A stretch of DNA of 64,000 nt from Leptolyngbya sp. FACHB-321 (GCF_014695975.1 NZ_JACJPI010000058.1:124001-188000); one strand, 5' to 3'; counted from the stretch's first letter, positions 8,662-17,988 are shown. The notes: generated by a model not told the origin, from the letters alone. Numbers and translations are program-made.

Positions 8662-10479
8662 TTATGCTTGATAAAGGGCAAAACTCAGCCCAGGAATCGT
8701 AAGGAGCTGATTAGACTCTAATGCGGTTGGTAAGCTTGCCTTTGTTCCTAACCACTTTTCATCCGCCGAATCCAAAATCTTTTGCCATTTTGCATCAGGA
8801 AGTTTGGACTCGAAGCTAACTGCTTCCTGGTTGAAATTCATGATGCAGAAAATTTGGCTATCAGCAGACCAGCGGTGCAGCAAGATCAGTTTTTGATCTT
8901 CTAAGGCAGTCGCTTCTAAATTCTGCTTATCCAGCTTTTTGAGAGCAGGGATGGTGCGCCGAAGCTGAATGAGATGCTGGTAGAGTTCACGCAAGGTTTT
9001 GTGATGACCTTCGTTACGTTTTTCCCACCGTAGCTGCGATCGCTCAAAGGTTTCTTTACTTTGTGGATCAACGTATTCACCTTCCAAATGAAAGTGCGAA
9101 AATTCGCGTTTTCTGCCTGCCCTTACGGCTTCCACTAGATTTGCATCCGTGTGGCTAACAAAGTAAAGAAACGGTGCGTCTTCACCATATTCCTCGCCCA
9201 TAAACAGTAGTGGTACATTGGGCGACAGCAACAGGACGGCTGCACCTAGCTTCAGCGCGTCGAAGGACACAAGATGCGTAAGACGATCGCCCAGCATCCG
9301 ATTGCCTACCTGATCATGGTTTTGAATACAGACGACAAACTGCTGACCTGGAAAAGCGCTAGAGTCGCTACCATGCCAACGATCGCGAAACGGCGAATAT
9401 TCCCAAGAAAAGACAAAGCCTTGCTTGATTGCCTTTGCTAACTGCCCACAAGTGCCGTAATCCTGGTAGTAGCCGATCTGTTCGCCTGTAAGCAGGGTAT
9501 GAACACAGTGATGAAACCCATCATTCCATTGGGCATCCATCCCATAGCCACCCTCATCCAACCCACGCAAAATCTGGACGTTATTCACATCATTCTCAGC
9601 TGTGAGGTAGAACTTCCGCCCTTGCTGCTGGGAAAACTCAGCCACCCGCTCTGCCAACTCTTGAAGGAAGTGTTTGGCGTTCAGGTCAATGATGTGATCC
9701 GTCGCATCTAGGCGCAGCATATCAATGTGAAACGTCTCAAACCAATACAGTGCATTTTGCAGAAAGTAATTGCGGACTCCGTAACTTTGGGCGTCATCAA
9801 AGTTCAGCGCACTACCCCAAACGCCGTTGTACTTATCGGTAAAGTAAGGTCCGTAATCGCTGAAGTAGCTCCCCTCTGGTCCAAAGTGGTTATAAATGAC
9901 ATCCAGTACGACCGCCATGCCCTGCTGATGGCACGCATTGACGAGACGCTTTAAGCCCTCGGCGCCACCGTAAGAGTTTTGCACTGCAAAGGGATAAACC
10001 CCGTCGTAGCCCCAATTGCGATCGCCAGGAAACTGGGCAACGGGCATCAGTTCGATCGCATTGATCCCCAGTGCTTGCAAATCGGGCAGCCGGTCAATAA
10101 TGGCATCAAACGTGCTGTCAGGAGTAAACGTGCCGGTATGTAGCTCATAGATGATGAGTTCGTCTAACGGAATGCCCGACCACTGCTGGTCTTGCCAGTC
10201 AAAAGCCGCATGATCAACCACCTCAGAGGGACCATGCACACCATCTGGCTGATAGTGCGAGGCAGGATCAGGGCGTTCGATATCGTTACCCAACTGATAA
10301 AAGTACTGTGTTCCCGGAGCGATGTCTTCAGCAGTCACTTGCCAATACCCTGAGCCAACAGGCTCCATCGGCAACAAGCGCCCGCTGGGAGAAACAAGAT
10401 TAACTGCAACCTTCTCATGCCGTGGTGCCCAAACTGTAAACTGACAGCGATCGCCCTGATAAAAAGCGCCAACATCCAT
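8662..10479 (-). CDS. treZ: Malto-oligosyltrehalose trehalohydrolase (TreZ)
   Basis: Hydrolyses maltooligosyl trehalose to free trehalose, the second step of the TreYZ pathway. Domains: N-terminal beta-sandwich (about residues 1-100, CQFTVWAPRHEKVAV), then the GH13 barrel. GH13 motifs: DVIYNHFG (about 193-200), MLRLDATDHI with nucleophile D258, TAEND with acid/base E295, and QNHDQVGNR with the third catalytic Asp. The C-terminal beta-domain is complete. Length 605 is normal. It is upstream of treY and likely in one operon; the debranching gene treX that often joins them is not in the window. Trehalose is a desiccation and salt protectant in cyanobacteria, so osmotic regulation is plausible but not visible. 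Confidence 0.95.
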   Translation of the reverse strand: MDVGAFYQGDRCQFTVWAPRHEKVAVNLVSPSGRLLPMEPVGSGYWQVTAEDIAPGTQYFYQLGNDIERPDPASHYQPDGVHGPSEVVDHAAFDWQDQQWSGIPLDELIIYELHTGTFTPDSTFDAIIDRLPDLQALGINAIELMPVAQFPGDRNWGYDGVYPFAVQNSYGGAEGLKRLVNACHQQGMAVVLDVIYNHFGPEGSYFSDYGPYFTDKYNGVWGSALNFDDAQSYGVRNYFLQNALYWFETFHIDMLRLDATDHIIDLNAKHFLQELAERVAEFSQQQGRKFYLTAENDVNNVQILRGLDEGGYGMDAQWNDGFHHCVHTLLTGEQIGYYQDYGTCGQLAKAIKQGFVFSWEYSPFRDRWHGSDSSAFPGQQFVVCIQNHDQVGNRMLGDRLTHLVSFDALKLGAAVLLLSPNVPLLFMGEEYGEDAPFLYFVSHTDANLVEAVRAGRKREFSHFHLEGEYVDPQSKETFERSQLRWEKRNEGHHKTLRELYQHLIQLRRTIPALKKLDKQNLEATALEDQKLILLHRWSADSQIFCIMNFNQEAVSFESKLPDAKWQKILDSADEKWLGTKASLPTALESNQLLTIPGLSFALYQA

Positions 10480-10766
10480 AGAAAATCGCCCTGTGCTTCC
10501 GATACTTTGTAGGGACTATATTTCTCCTCAATACAGCAAGGCAACCTATCAAAAAGAGGATTTTTGCCATGATTTACAAAAGGACGGCAACTTTATCCTG
10601 ATCCCCTAACTCTATGCCACGTTTAAGAGGGGTGTCAGGGTGCCACAACTCACGCTTTAAACAGTTTCTCAACTAGGTGCATTAATTGCTTGACTCTCTG
10701 GTCAGCTGGAGAGTCCAGAATAACAACATCACTTTTCTGATCCTCTATTGCAGGCAAAAGAAACCT

Positions 10767-11477
10767 ATGTCACATTACTTCTTTGCAAAAGGTTCTCTCG
10801 CTCTCATAGTAGGGGCGATCGCCACTGCCAGTTTTCTCAACGCTTGCTCCACCACTGCCCAAAACCAAACTCAAACTGCTAGCCCTACTGCCACTACTGC
10901 TGGAGCCAAACAAATGGATCACGGCAATATGCATCACGGTCGCATGAACCATGGCAGCGGAGACCATATGTCGATGGATCTGGGTCCAGCCGATGCTGAG
11001 TTTGATCTGCGCTTTGTCGATGCTATGACACCGCACCATCAGGGAGCCGTCGAAATGGCAAAAGAGGCACAGCAGAAATCCAAACGTCCTGAAATGCAAA
11101 AGCTGGCGGCTAACATCATTCAGGCTCAGGACAAAGAGCTGAACCAGATGAAGCAGTGGCGGCAAGCCTGGTATCCCAAAGCCAGTGCCGAGCCGATCGC
11201 CTACCACGCTGAGATGAAACACTCCATGCCCATGACTCAAGACCAGATCAAGAGCATGATGATGAGTGTGTCTTTGGGGGCAGCAGACGACCAGTTTGAT
11301 CTGCGGTTTCTCAACGCCATGATTCCTCATCACGAAGGTGCTGTAGTGATGGCACAGGATGCTTTGAATAAATCGAAGCGACCCGAAATTAAAAAGCTGG
11401 CGCAGGAAATCCTTGACTCTCAGAAAGCTGAAATCCAGCAAATGCAGCAGTGGAAACAAGCCTGGTACAAGCAATAG
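10767..11477 (+). CDS. Lipoprotein with two DUF305 domains
   Basis: Exported lipoprotein: hydrophobic leader followed by lipobox LNAC with C27, then a His/Met-rich linker (repeated HG, MNH, HGNMHHGRMNHGSGDHMSM) and two copies of DUF305. Each copy has DLRF, then TPHHQGAVEMA or IPHHEGAVVMA, a KSKRPE turn and an MKQWRQAWY-type end. DUF305 is a four-helix, ferritin-like fold often found next to copper and other metal resistance genes; its exact role is unclear. The start at 10767 gives a normal leader; an upstream in-frame TTG would add 27 unlikely residues. It heads the metal-efflux block that follows. Confidence 0.85.
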   Translation: MSHYFFAKGSLALIVGAIATASFLNACSTTAQNQTQTASPTATTAGAKQMDHGNMHHGRMNHGSGDHMSMDLGPADAEFDLRFVDAMTPHHQGAVEMAKEAQQKSKRPEMQKLAANIIQAQDKELNQMKQWRQAWYPKASAEPIAYHAEMKHSMPMTQDQIKSMMMSVSLGAADDQFDLRFLNAMIPHHEGAVVMAQDALNKSKRPEIKKLAQEILDSQKAEIQQMQQWKQAWYKQ

Positions 11478-11555
11478 TTCTGGCTACGAGCTTTCATCTT
11501 GCTTTCATTGCTACCTGAAACGCTGGTAATTAAGTGCTTGTGGAGGAACCTGCCA

Positions 11556-13235
11556 ATGACTCATGCCTCTCAACGATCCCCGACTCAAATCACAGTCTCT
11601 CTACTCATGTTGCTGCTTCTAGCAGCTCCGCTGCGCGTTTTGGCTCATGCGGGTCACGGCAACGAATTTCAGGGCGGCAGTCATGCGGCTCAATCTGTTG
11701 ATGCTGTGCAGGTCGATGCAGAAACAGCGAAACGGTTGGGGCTAAAGGTTGAAGCCGTGTCGCGTCAACGCTTGGCGTTTGGCATCAAAACCACTGGTCA
11801 GATTGAATCACTACCGAACCAACAGGTGGAAGTGACAACTCCAGTTAAGGGAACGGTGACGCAGCTTTTGGTGCAGCCTGGGGATCGAGTGCGTGCCGGT
11901 CAGGCAGTAGCAATTATGACCAGCCCAGAATTAGCAGAACTGCGAACCACGGCGTTAGACCGTCGATCGGAGGCGATCGGCTCGACCCAACAGGCACAGG
12001 CAGACTTGAGACTGGCGCAGCAAAACGTTGCTCAACAACAGAAAATTGCGGCAACGGACATCGCTCAAGCCCGCACCCAACTCAGCTTTGCCCAAGAACG
12101 GTTCGACAAAGATCAGGTGCTAGCTGCCAGTGGTGCCCTTCCCCGACGCACCTTTCTAGAATCCGAAACTAAACTGGCGGAAGCAAAAGCGGCTCTGACC
12201 AAAGCTACCAGCCGCTTGGAGGTCTCCGAAGCCGCTGCCCAACTGCAACGGGCAGAAGCCGCCGTACAGGTGGCTCGATCGCAAGTGCAACTGAGTGCAG
12301 AGACGTATCAAGCTCGCCTACGTCAACTGGGCGCGAGAGCAAACCAGGATGGCACCATCACGATCGCGGCTCCCATTTCAGGCACCGTTGCTGATCGCGA
12401 AACCACGGCGGGCGAATCGGGTGAGGATGCGGGCAAAAAGGTAATGACCATCATCAACGGCAGCAGCGTTCAAGTGAGCGCCAATGTTTATGAAAAAGAC
12501 CTCGATCGCATCCAAACTGGGCAACGAGTCCAGCTAAAAGTTGCTAGCTTGCCCAAGCGAATGTTTCAAGGACAAATTAGCGTCATTGGTTCTACTGTTC
12601 AAGGTGAAACTCGCGTGGTGCCCGTGAAGGCGCAACTCGACAATCCTGATGGAGTGCTGAAACCAGGGATGTTCGCGGAGTTGGAAGTGCTCACAGATCG
12701 AACTCCCGTTGCTAGGTTGGCAATTCCTAAGTCTGCTTTAGTGACAACCAACGATCAAAAGACGATCGTCTTTGTGCAAAATGGCACTACTTTTCAACCG
12801 ACAGAAGTCACCTTGGGTCGAGACGCAGGCGAGTTCGTTGAGGTCAAAAACGGGTTGTTTGATGGCGATCGCATTGTGACTCAGCGTGCAAATCAGCTCT
12901 ATGCTCAATCGCTGCGAGGTGGCAAGCCAACCGAGGATCACGGAGAAACGATCGCTGCGCCTGTTTCTAACCCGCAAGCCTCAATTCCCTGGTGGATTGG
13001 TGTTCCCCTAGGAGGAGCAATGATGGCGGGGACATTTGCCGCTGGCATGGTGTGGGCAAATCGCCGTCACCGTAAGGCGTTCGTTTCACCATCTAATGGT
13101 CATAACCAGCATGAATCCGTCGATGACTTTAGCCTAACTGACGATGCTGGCAAGCCAACCCCTGCTTTAAAGTCGGCGATCGAAGAATCCCTTCCGGCAG
13201 CGTCAGAAAATCAGGAGTCTGCAAGACGACGATAG
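11556..13235 (+). CDS. RND efflux periplasmic adaptor subunit (CusB/CzcB type)
   Basis: Membrane-fusion protein that bridges an inner-membrane RND pump to the outer-membrane channel. Signal peptide about residues 8-33, then a His-containing mature start (AHAGHGNEFQGGSHAAQ). A lipoyl-like half motif (VKGTVTQLLVQPGDRVRAGQAV), a long Ala/Gln-rich alpha-helical hairpin (about residues 130-245) and the matching second lipoyl half (TIAAPISGTVADRETTAGES) follow, then beta-barrel and membrane-proximal domains. Unusually, a hydrophobic segment (VPLGGAMMAGTFAAGMVWA) lies near the C-terminus, so the protein may be anchored at both ends. GGAGG at 11542-11546 supports this start. The cognate permease starts at 14327, separated by the toxin-antitoxin genes. 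Confidence 0.88.
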   Translation: MTHASQRSPTQITVSLLMLLLLAAPLRVLAHAGHGNEFQGGSHAAQSVDAVQVDAETAKRLGLKVEAVSRQRLAFGIKTTGQIESLPNQQVEVTTPVKGTVTQLLVQPGDRVRAGQAVAIMTSPELAELRTTALDRRSEAIGSTQQAQADLRLAQQNVAQQQKIAATDIAQARTQLSFAQERFDKDQVLAASGALPRRTFLESETKLAEAKAALTKATSRLEVSEAAAQLQRAEAAVQVARSQVQLSAETYQARLRQLGARANQDGTITIAAPISGTVADRETTAGESGEDAGKKVMTIINGSSVQVSANVYEKDLDRIQTGQRVQLKVASLPKRMFQGQISVIGSTVQGETRVVPVKAQLDNPDGVLKPGMFAELEVLTDRTPVARLAIPKSALVTTNDQKTIVFVQNGTTFQPTEVTLGRDAGEFVEVKNGLFDGDRIVTQRANQLYAQSLRGGKPTEDHGETIAAPVSNPQASIPWWIGVPLGGAMMAGTFAAGMVWANRRHRKAFVSPSNGHNQHESVDDFSLTDDAGKPTPALKSAIEESLPAASENQESARRR

Positions 13236-13403
13236 ACTTCATTGCGCTCACGCTCTGAAGCTAAGTATGCGTCCCAGACTTCTTTGCGAACTAAAGGGTT
13301 TAGAATGTTGAGCTTTTCGATCTCGCACATACTCCAGAATCTCTGGCAGTGCGGACTCAGGAACGTCGTTCAGTGCTTGCATAATCAGGTCTTTCGTAGT
13401 CAT
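13211..13403 (-). pseudogene. Frameshifted small antitoxin-like gene
   Basis: Read on the minus strand from ATG at 13403, the frame gives MTTKDLIMQALNDVPESALP..EYVRDRKA and ends at 13248 after 51 codons. One base forward, from about 13318, another frame continues sensibly as EKLNILNPLVRKEVWDAYLAS...YRRLADS and stops at 13211-13213. The N-terminal part resembles the small cyanobacterial proteins with a 'LP EhLeYV' helix that are often antitoxin partners; the C-terminal 'VWxAYLASxxERxxVYRRLA' tail fits the same family. The simplest reading is a one-base indel near 13316-13320. The 3' end overlaps the adaptor gene. A genuine 51-residue protein is the alternative. Confidence 0.5.
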
Positions 13404-13517
13404 ACGCTTTTGAGATTACCTGCCGCCAGCTTATAACCTTGCTCAAAATGCTGCTTTGGAGGGGAATGGTTTGTATCCCCTATTCTAGAATCAGAGCCAC
13501 TAACCAGCCAGAAAACG

Positions 13518-13763
13518 ATGAGTATTTTGATTTCTGACGAACTTCTACAATCAGCGCAGATGACAGAAGCAGAACTACGGCAAGAGATTGCTGTCCTACT
13601 ATTTCAGCAGGAACGACTTACCCTGGGACAAGCGAGTCGATTGGCTGAGATGAATCAATTGCGATTCCAGAGACTCCTTGCCGATCGCCACATCCCTTTA
13701 CATTACGATCTGGCTGAGTTGCGAGAGGACGTGGAAAGCCTAAAAGCATCGGGTTGGCGATGA
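13518..13763 (+). CDS. UPF0175 family antitoxin-like protein
   Basis: Small 81-residue protein of the UPF0175 family, usually the antitoxin-like partner of PIN-domain toxins in cyanobacteria and archaea. Visible features: N-terminal helix with TEAELRQEIAVLLFQQERLTLGQASRLAEM, a typical UPF0175 helix-turn-helix-like core, then RLLADRHIPLHYDLAELREDVESL, the family's C-terminal signature. The stop codon overlaps the start of the next gene by 4 nt (ATGA at 13760-13763), a translationally coupled arrangement. It probably binds the PIN protein and its own promoter. Confidence 0.85.
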   Translation: MSILISDELLQSAQMTEAELRQEIAVLLFQQERLTLGQASRLAEMNQLRFQRLLADRHIPLHYDLAELREDVESLKASGWR

Positions 13764-14242
13764 TTGTTGTTAGCGACACATCTCCGATTAGTAACTTAGC
13801 GGCGATCGGACAGTTGGTCATTCTCCAACAACTTTATAGCGAAGTCATCATTCCAACAGCCGTCCATCAAGAACTGCTTAATTCTGGTTCTGAAGATCCC
13901 GCAGTGTTGGCAATTCAAACGCTTGATTGGATTCAAATTCGTTCTGTTACCAACGCTGCTTTACTTCAGCCGCTACAGACAATCCTAGATGTAGGTGAAG
14001 CCGAAGTCATTGCTCTAGCCATTGAACTAACCGCCGATCGCTTGCTGATGGATGAGCGGCGAGGGCGACAACAAGCGATACAAGCAGGTCTCAAAGTTAC
14101 AGGGCTATTAGGCATTTTATTGGCTGCAAAACAGCAGAAGGTGGTTACGACAGTAAAACCGCTTCTTGATGCTCTGATTGCAAATGGATTTTGGGTACAT
14201 GGTGAACTTTATGCAGAAACGTTGTCTTTAGTAGGCGAATGA
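13760..14242 (+). CDS. DUF3368 PIN-domain toxin-like nuclease
   Basis: PIN-like ribonuclease family protein (DUF3368), the likely toxin of a type II pair with the UPF0175 gene. Acidic PIN residues are visible: the N-terminal DTSPISNLA motif, a Glu in VHQELL, GEAEVIALA in the centre and LMDERRGRQQA after it. Length about 160 is standard. The ATG at 13760 overlaps the antitoxin stop by 4 nt; an in-frame TTG two codons upstream is less likely. The pair is inserted between the RND adaptor and permease genes and is transcribed in the same direction. Confidence 0.85.
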   Translation: MIVVSDTSPISNLAAIGQLVILQQLYSEVIIPTAVHQELLNSGSEDPAVLAIQTLDWIQIRSVTNAALLQPLQTILDVGEAEVIALAIELTADRLLMDERRGRQQAIQAGLKVTGLLGILLAAKQQKVVTTVKPLLDALIANGFWVHGELYAETLSLVGE

Positions 14243-14326
14243 AACCGCTCAATTTCATTCTGATCTCATCTCTATTTGTCACGGTGGTGAAACTACGTCA
14301 CCAGGAAGGTTACTAATGAAAGCCTT

Positions 14327-17300
14327 ATGCTGAGTTCCGTTATTCAATGGGCGATCGCCCGACGCTGGTTAGTGATTTTAGGCGCGATTATCCTGATGAT
14401 TTGGATTGTTCGCACCATTAGCCAAATGCCGTTGGATGTGTTTCCCACTTTTGCACCACCGCAGGTTGAGATTCAAACCGAAGCGCCAGGACTGGCTCCC
14501 GAAGAAGTGGAATCACTGGTAACGTTGCCGATCGAAAGCGCCGTCAATGGTACACCGGGAATTTCGGCAGTGCGGTCTTCGAGCGCAGCCAGTATTTCAG
14601 TGGTGCGAGTGGTGTTCAATTGGGGCACTGATCTTTATCAAGCCCGACAGCTTGTGACAGAACGGTTGCAGTCGGCTCAAAGCAAGCTTCCAGCGGGGAT
14701 CGAGACTCCGCAAATTGCGCCCATTAGTTCACCCATTGGCACGATCGTCACCTATGCCTTCACATCCAAAACCAATGACTTGATGGAGGTGCGGCGCATT
14801 GTGGATTGGCAAGTCACAAACCGCTTGCTGGCAGTACCGGGAGTGACGCAGGTGATCGTGTTTGGTGGCGATGTCCGGCAGTATCAAGTGCTGGTTGCGC
14901 CTGAAAAACTACAAGCATTCAACATCTCCCTCCAGGACGTATCAGAAGCAGTGGCAGCGGCAAACGTCAATGCGCCAGGAGGTTACTTGATCACGCCCGA
15001 TCGCGAAAAATTGATCCGAGGCATTGGGCGGATTGAAGATATTCAAGCCTTAGAGCAGTCTGTAATTACGGCTCGCAATGGCACACCTGTGAGGATTTCA
15101 GACGTGGCTGCGGTCAAAATTGGCGCAGCCGTAAAGCGGGGAGATGCCAGCGTCAACGCTCAGAAAGCAGTGGTAGCGATCGTCAACAAACAGCCCCTAG
15201 CTGATACACCCACCGTTACCCGCACTGTAGAAGCCGCGATGAACGAGGTGAAAGCAGGCTTGCCAGAAGGGATTCAGGTTGCCGTGACCTTTCGCCAGGA
15301 AGCTTACATTGATGCGTCGATCGCAAATGTGCGAGAGGCATTAATCGAAGGCAGCATTATTGTTGCCTTGATCCTGATTCCCTTCTTGATGAATTGGCGC
15401 AATTTAGCGGTCTGCTTGGCGGCTTTACCACTATCTTTATTGGTCGGAGTACTGGCGCTCAACTGGCTCGGACAAGGCTTGAACACGATGACCTTAGGCG
15501 GGTTGGCAGTGGCGATCGGGTCTGCGGTCGATGACGCGATCGTCGATGCCGAGAATGTCTATCGCTGCCTGCGAGAAAATAAGTACTCTCCCCAGCCCCA
15601 CCCCGTTTTAGAGGTAGTGTTTGAGGGGTGCCAGGAAGTGCGCGATTCTGTGTTTGGAGCCACCATCATTACGATCGTCGTCTTCTCGCCGATCTTTGCG
15701 CTGACGGGTGTCGAAGGCAGCATTTTTATCCCGATGGGATTGGGTTATTTAGCGGCAGTATTAGCGTCTAGCGCCGTCGCCCTCACCGTCACACCTGCCC
15801 TCTGCGCGCTTTTGCTGCCTTATGGTCGTTTGCCTGAACGGGAACCCTGGGTGGCTCGCTTTTTCAAACGACTTTATCTGCCGTTGCTGCACTTTTCGAT
15901 GCGACGAGCGACCGTTATTTTAAGCATCGCGGCGGCAAGTTTGGTAACAGCCGCGATCGTCGTGCCATCGTTTGGACGCATCTTTCTGCCAGAGTTTCAG
16001 GAGCAATCGCTGGTCAACACGCTCTTGCTGTATCCTGGCTCATCGCTGGAAGCGACAAACAGTGCCGCCTCTGTGCTGGAACATAAGCTGAAAGACAATC
16101 CCAACTTTCAAAGCATTCAAGTGCGATCGGGTCGGGCAGTGGGTGATGCCGATGCCGCAGGCGTGAACCTGGCTCATGTGGATGTGGAGTTGAGCGAGTC
16201 AGGCATGAAAGATCGTCAAGCAAGCGTGGCATTGCTGCGCGAGGAGTTTGCCAAAGTGCCGGGAGCCGCACCAAATGTGGGAGGCTTTATTTCTCACCGG
16301 ATGGATGAAGTGCTGTCGGGTGTCAGAAGCGCGATCGCCGTTAAAATCTTTGGTCCTGAATTGGAGCAGCTCCGCACTCTTGGACAGCAAGTGAATGATG
16401 CCATGCAAGCGGTGGAAGGCATTGTCGATCTCCAACTTGAACCGCAAATTCCGGTCGAGCAAATTCAGATTCAGTTCGATCGCGTTGCGGCTGCTCGGTA
16501 CGGCTTAACGATTGGGCAACTGTCAGACACGATCGAGACAGCGCTGAATGGGCGAGTGGTTTCGCAGGTGTTGGAACAGCAGCAGACTTTTGATCTGGTG
16601 GTGTGGCTCAAGCCAGAAGCCCGCCAAAGTCTGGACACCATCGGCAACCTCATGATTGATACGCCCAGTGGCAATAAAATTCCTCTGGCACAGGTGGCAA
16701 TGGTGCGAGATAGCACAGGACCCAACACAATTAATCGTGAAAATGTCTCTCGCTTGATCGTCGTGGCTGCTAACGCACAGGGAAGACCTTTGCGATCGGT
16801 CGTGAATGACATCCAGACTAAAGTGAAACAGCAGGTGCAGCTTCCCGCTGGTTACTACATCCAGTACGCAGGACAATTTGAAGCCGAAGCACGAGCATCC
16901 CAAAATATTCTGATTTTCAGCGCGATCGCTTTCGTCGTCATTACCATCATCATGTATCTCTCAGTGAAATCGGTCGCTTCCACTGCCATGATCATGATCA
17001 ACCTGCCTCTAGCATTGGTTGGTGGCGTGATTGCGGTTGCGCTGACGGGCGGTATCTTGTCGATCGCTTCGCTTGTGGGCTTTGTCACCCTATTTGGAGT
17101 CGCTACCCGCAATGGGTTGCTGCTGGTAGACAACTACAACACTAAATTCGCCGCTGGAATGCCGCTAAACGATCTGCTGATTCAAGGCTCAATGGAACGG
17201 CTCAACGCCATTCTCATGACAGCGTTTACTTCAGCGTTAGGCTTAGCACCCCTGGTGATCGCGGGCGGACCCGGAAAAGAATTGCTGCAACCTTTATCGA

Positions 17301-17461
17301 TCGTTGTGCTGGGTGGACTCTTCACTTCCACTGCCCTGACGTTGCTGATCTTACCCGCACTCTATGCCAGGTTCGGCAAAGCTCTCTTTCCCAAACGGTT
17401 GGCTATTGAGAACGGAAAAGTTCCTCAGCCAACGCTAGAGCAAATCCAAGGTAAAGCTTAG
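14327..17461 (+). CDS. RND heavy-metal/cation efflux permease (CusA/CzcA type)
   Basis: Inner-membrane proton-driven RND pump. Twelve membrane helices in the usual layout: one at the N-terminus, five after the first periplasmic domain, and the mirror set in the second half. Motifs include DVFPTFAPPQVEIQTEAPGLAPEEVE near the N-terminus and VDDAIVDAEN in helix 4 at about residue 402, the proton-relay Asp pair; the form is closer to the HME branch than to drug RND pumps. Length 1044 is complete. The strong SD-like AGGAAGG at 14303-14309 is 17 nt before this ATG but only 6 nt before an ATG at 14316 that opens a five-codon frame ending over the permease start. Confidence 0.9.
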   Translation: MLSSVIQWAIARRWLVILGAIILMIWIVRTISQMPLDVFPTFAPPQVEIQTEAPGLAPEEVESLVTLPIESAVNGTPGISAVRSSSAASISVVRVVFNWGTDLYQARQLVTERLQSAQSKLPAGIETPQIAPISSPIGTIVTYAFTSKTNDLMEVRRIVDWQVTNRLLAVPGVTQVIVFGGDVRQYQVLVAPEKLQAFNISLQDVSEAVAAANVNAPGGYLITPDREKLIRGIGRIEDIQALEQSVITARNGTPVRISDVAAVKIGAAVKRGDASVNAQKAVVAIVNKQPLADTPTVTRTVEAAMNEVKAGLPEGIQVAVTFRQEAYIDASIANVREALIEGSIIVALILIPFLMNWRNLAVCLAALPLSLLVGVLALNWLGQGLNTMTLGGLAVAIGSAVDDAIVDAENVYRCLRENKYSPQPHPVLEVVFEGCQEVRDSVFGATIITIVVFSPIFALTGVEGSIFIPMGLGYLAAVLASSAVALTVTPALCALLLPYGRLPEREPWVARFFKRLYLPLLHFSMRRATVILSIAAASLVTAAIVVPSFGRIFLPEFQEQSLVNTLLLYPGSSLEATNSAASVLEHKLKDNPNFQSIQVRSGRAVGDADAAGVNLAHVDVELSESGMKDRQASVALLREEFAKVPGAAPNVGGFISHRMDEVLSGVRSAIAVKIFGPELEQLRTLGQQVNDAMQAVEGIVDLQLEPQIPVEQIQIQFDRVAAARYGLTIGQLSDTIETALNGRVVSQVLEQQQTFDLVVWLKPEARQSLDTIGNLMIDTPSGNKIPLAQVAMVRDSTGPNTINRENVSRLIVVAANAQGRPLRSVVNDIQTKVKQQVQLPAGYYIQYAGQFEAEARASQNILIFSAIAFVVITIIMYLSVKSVASTAMIMINLPLALVGGVIAVALTGGILSIASLVGFVTLFGVATRNGLLLVDNYNTKFAAGMPLNDLLIQGSMERLNAILMTAFTSALGLAPLVIAGGPGKELLQPLSIVVLGGLFTSTALTLLILPALYARFGKALFPKRLAIENGKVPQPTLEQIQGKA

Positions 17462-17502
17462 CCGTTTGAGTTAATTTTGTTCATTCACTTAAGAGGAAAA
17501 TC

Positions 17503-17988
17503 ATGCAATTGAAATTTGGTGTCATAGCTTTTTCGGCGATCGGGCTTCTATGCTTGAGTGCTTGCGGCAGTGGCAATCAGCCCACCACGACCACGAGTAG
17601 CCCTATGGCTTCCACGCCTGCAGCTCAACCGTCTACAACCGCTTCTCCTGCTGCCAAATCTAGTGGTGATCACGGTGGGCAAGGTGGACAAGTGATTGAA
17701 TCTGGTCCCTATCACTTAGAGTTGGTCACGGCAAAAGAATCAACCGGAACACACATCGACTTCTTCTTGCAAAAAGGCGACAACCACGAAGCCATTTCCA
17801 ATGCAAAGGTAACGGCTCAAGTGCAGTTGCCCGATGGCAGCCAGAAGTCCTTGCCTATGACGTATGATGCAAGCGATAAACACTACACAGCCATCTTGCC
17901 TAATGTTGTCCCAGGAGAATACAAAGTTGCTATTCTGTCAGACATCAGCGGTGAGAAGGTGAATGGGCGGTTTACCTTTAAGCAGTGA
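17503..17988 (+). CDS. FixH/YtkA-like lipoprotein
   Basis: Lipoprotein with lipobox LSAC (C21), a Ser/Thr/Pro-rich spacer, a HGGQGGQ patch and a C-terminal beta-sandwich-like domain (YHLELVTAKES, VTAQVQLPDGSQ, HYTAILPNVVPGEYKVAI) typical of FixH/YtkA-like small domains. In many cyanobacteria such proteins follow metal RND genes; the His/Gly patch before the domain is a plausible metal site. The gene starts 41 nt after the permease and has AGAGGAAAA just upstream, so it is probably co-transcribed. Function is inferred from context only. Confidence 0.7.
   Translation: MQLKFGVIAFSAIGLLCLSACGSGNQPTTTTSSPMASTPAAQPSTTASPAAKSSGDHGGQGGQVIESGPYHLELVTAKESTGTHIDFFLQKGDNHEAISNAKVTAQVQLPDGSQKSLPMTYDASDKHYTAILPNVVPGEYKVAILSDISGEKVNGRFTFKQ

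Noticed and set aside
10686-10766. Upstream TTG extension of the DUF305 lipoprotein
   Set aside because: It would put 27 polar residues before the signal peptide and destroys the lipoprotein leader.
13242-13436. 64-codon open frame on the plus strand
   Set aside because: It is the antisense of the frameshifted antitoxin-like gene, with no SD and no family likeness.
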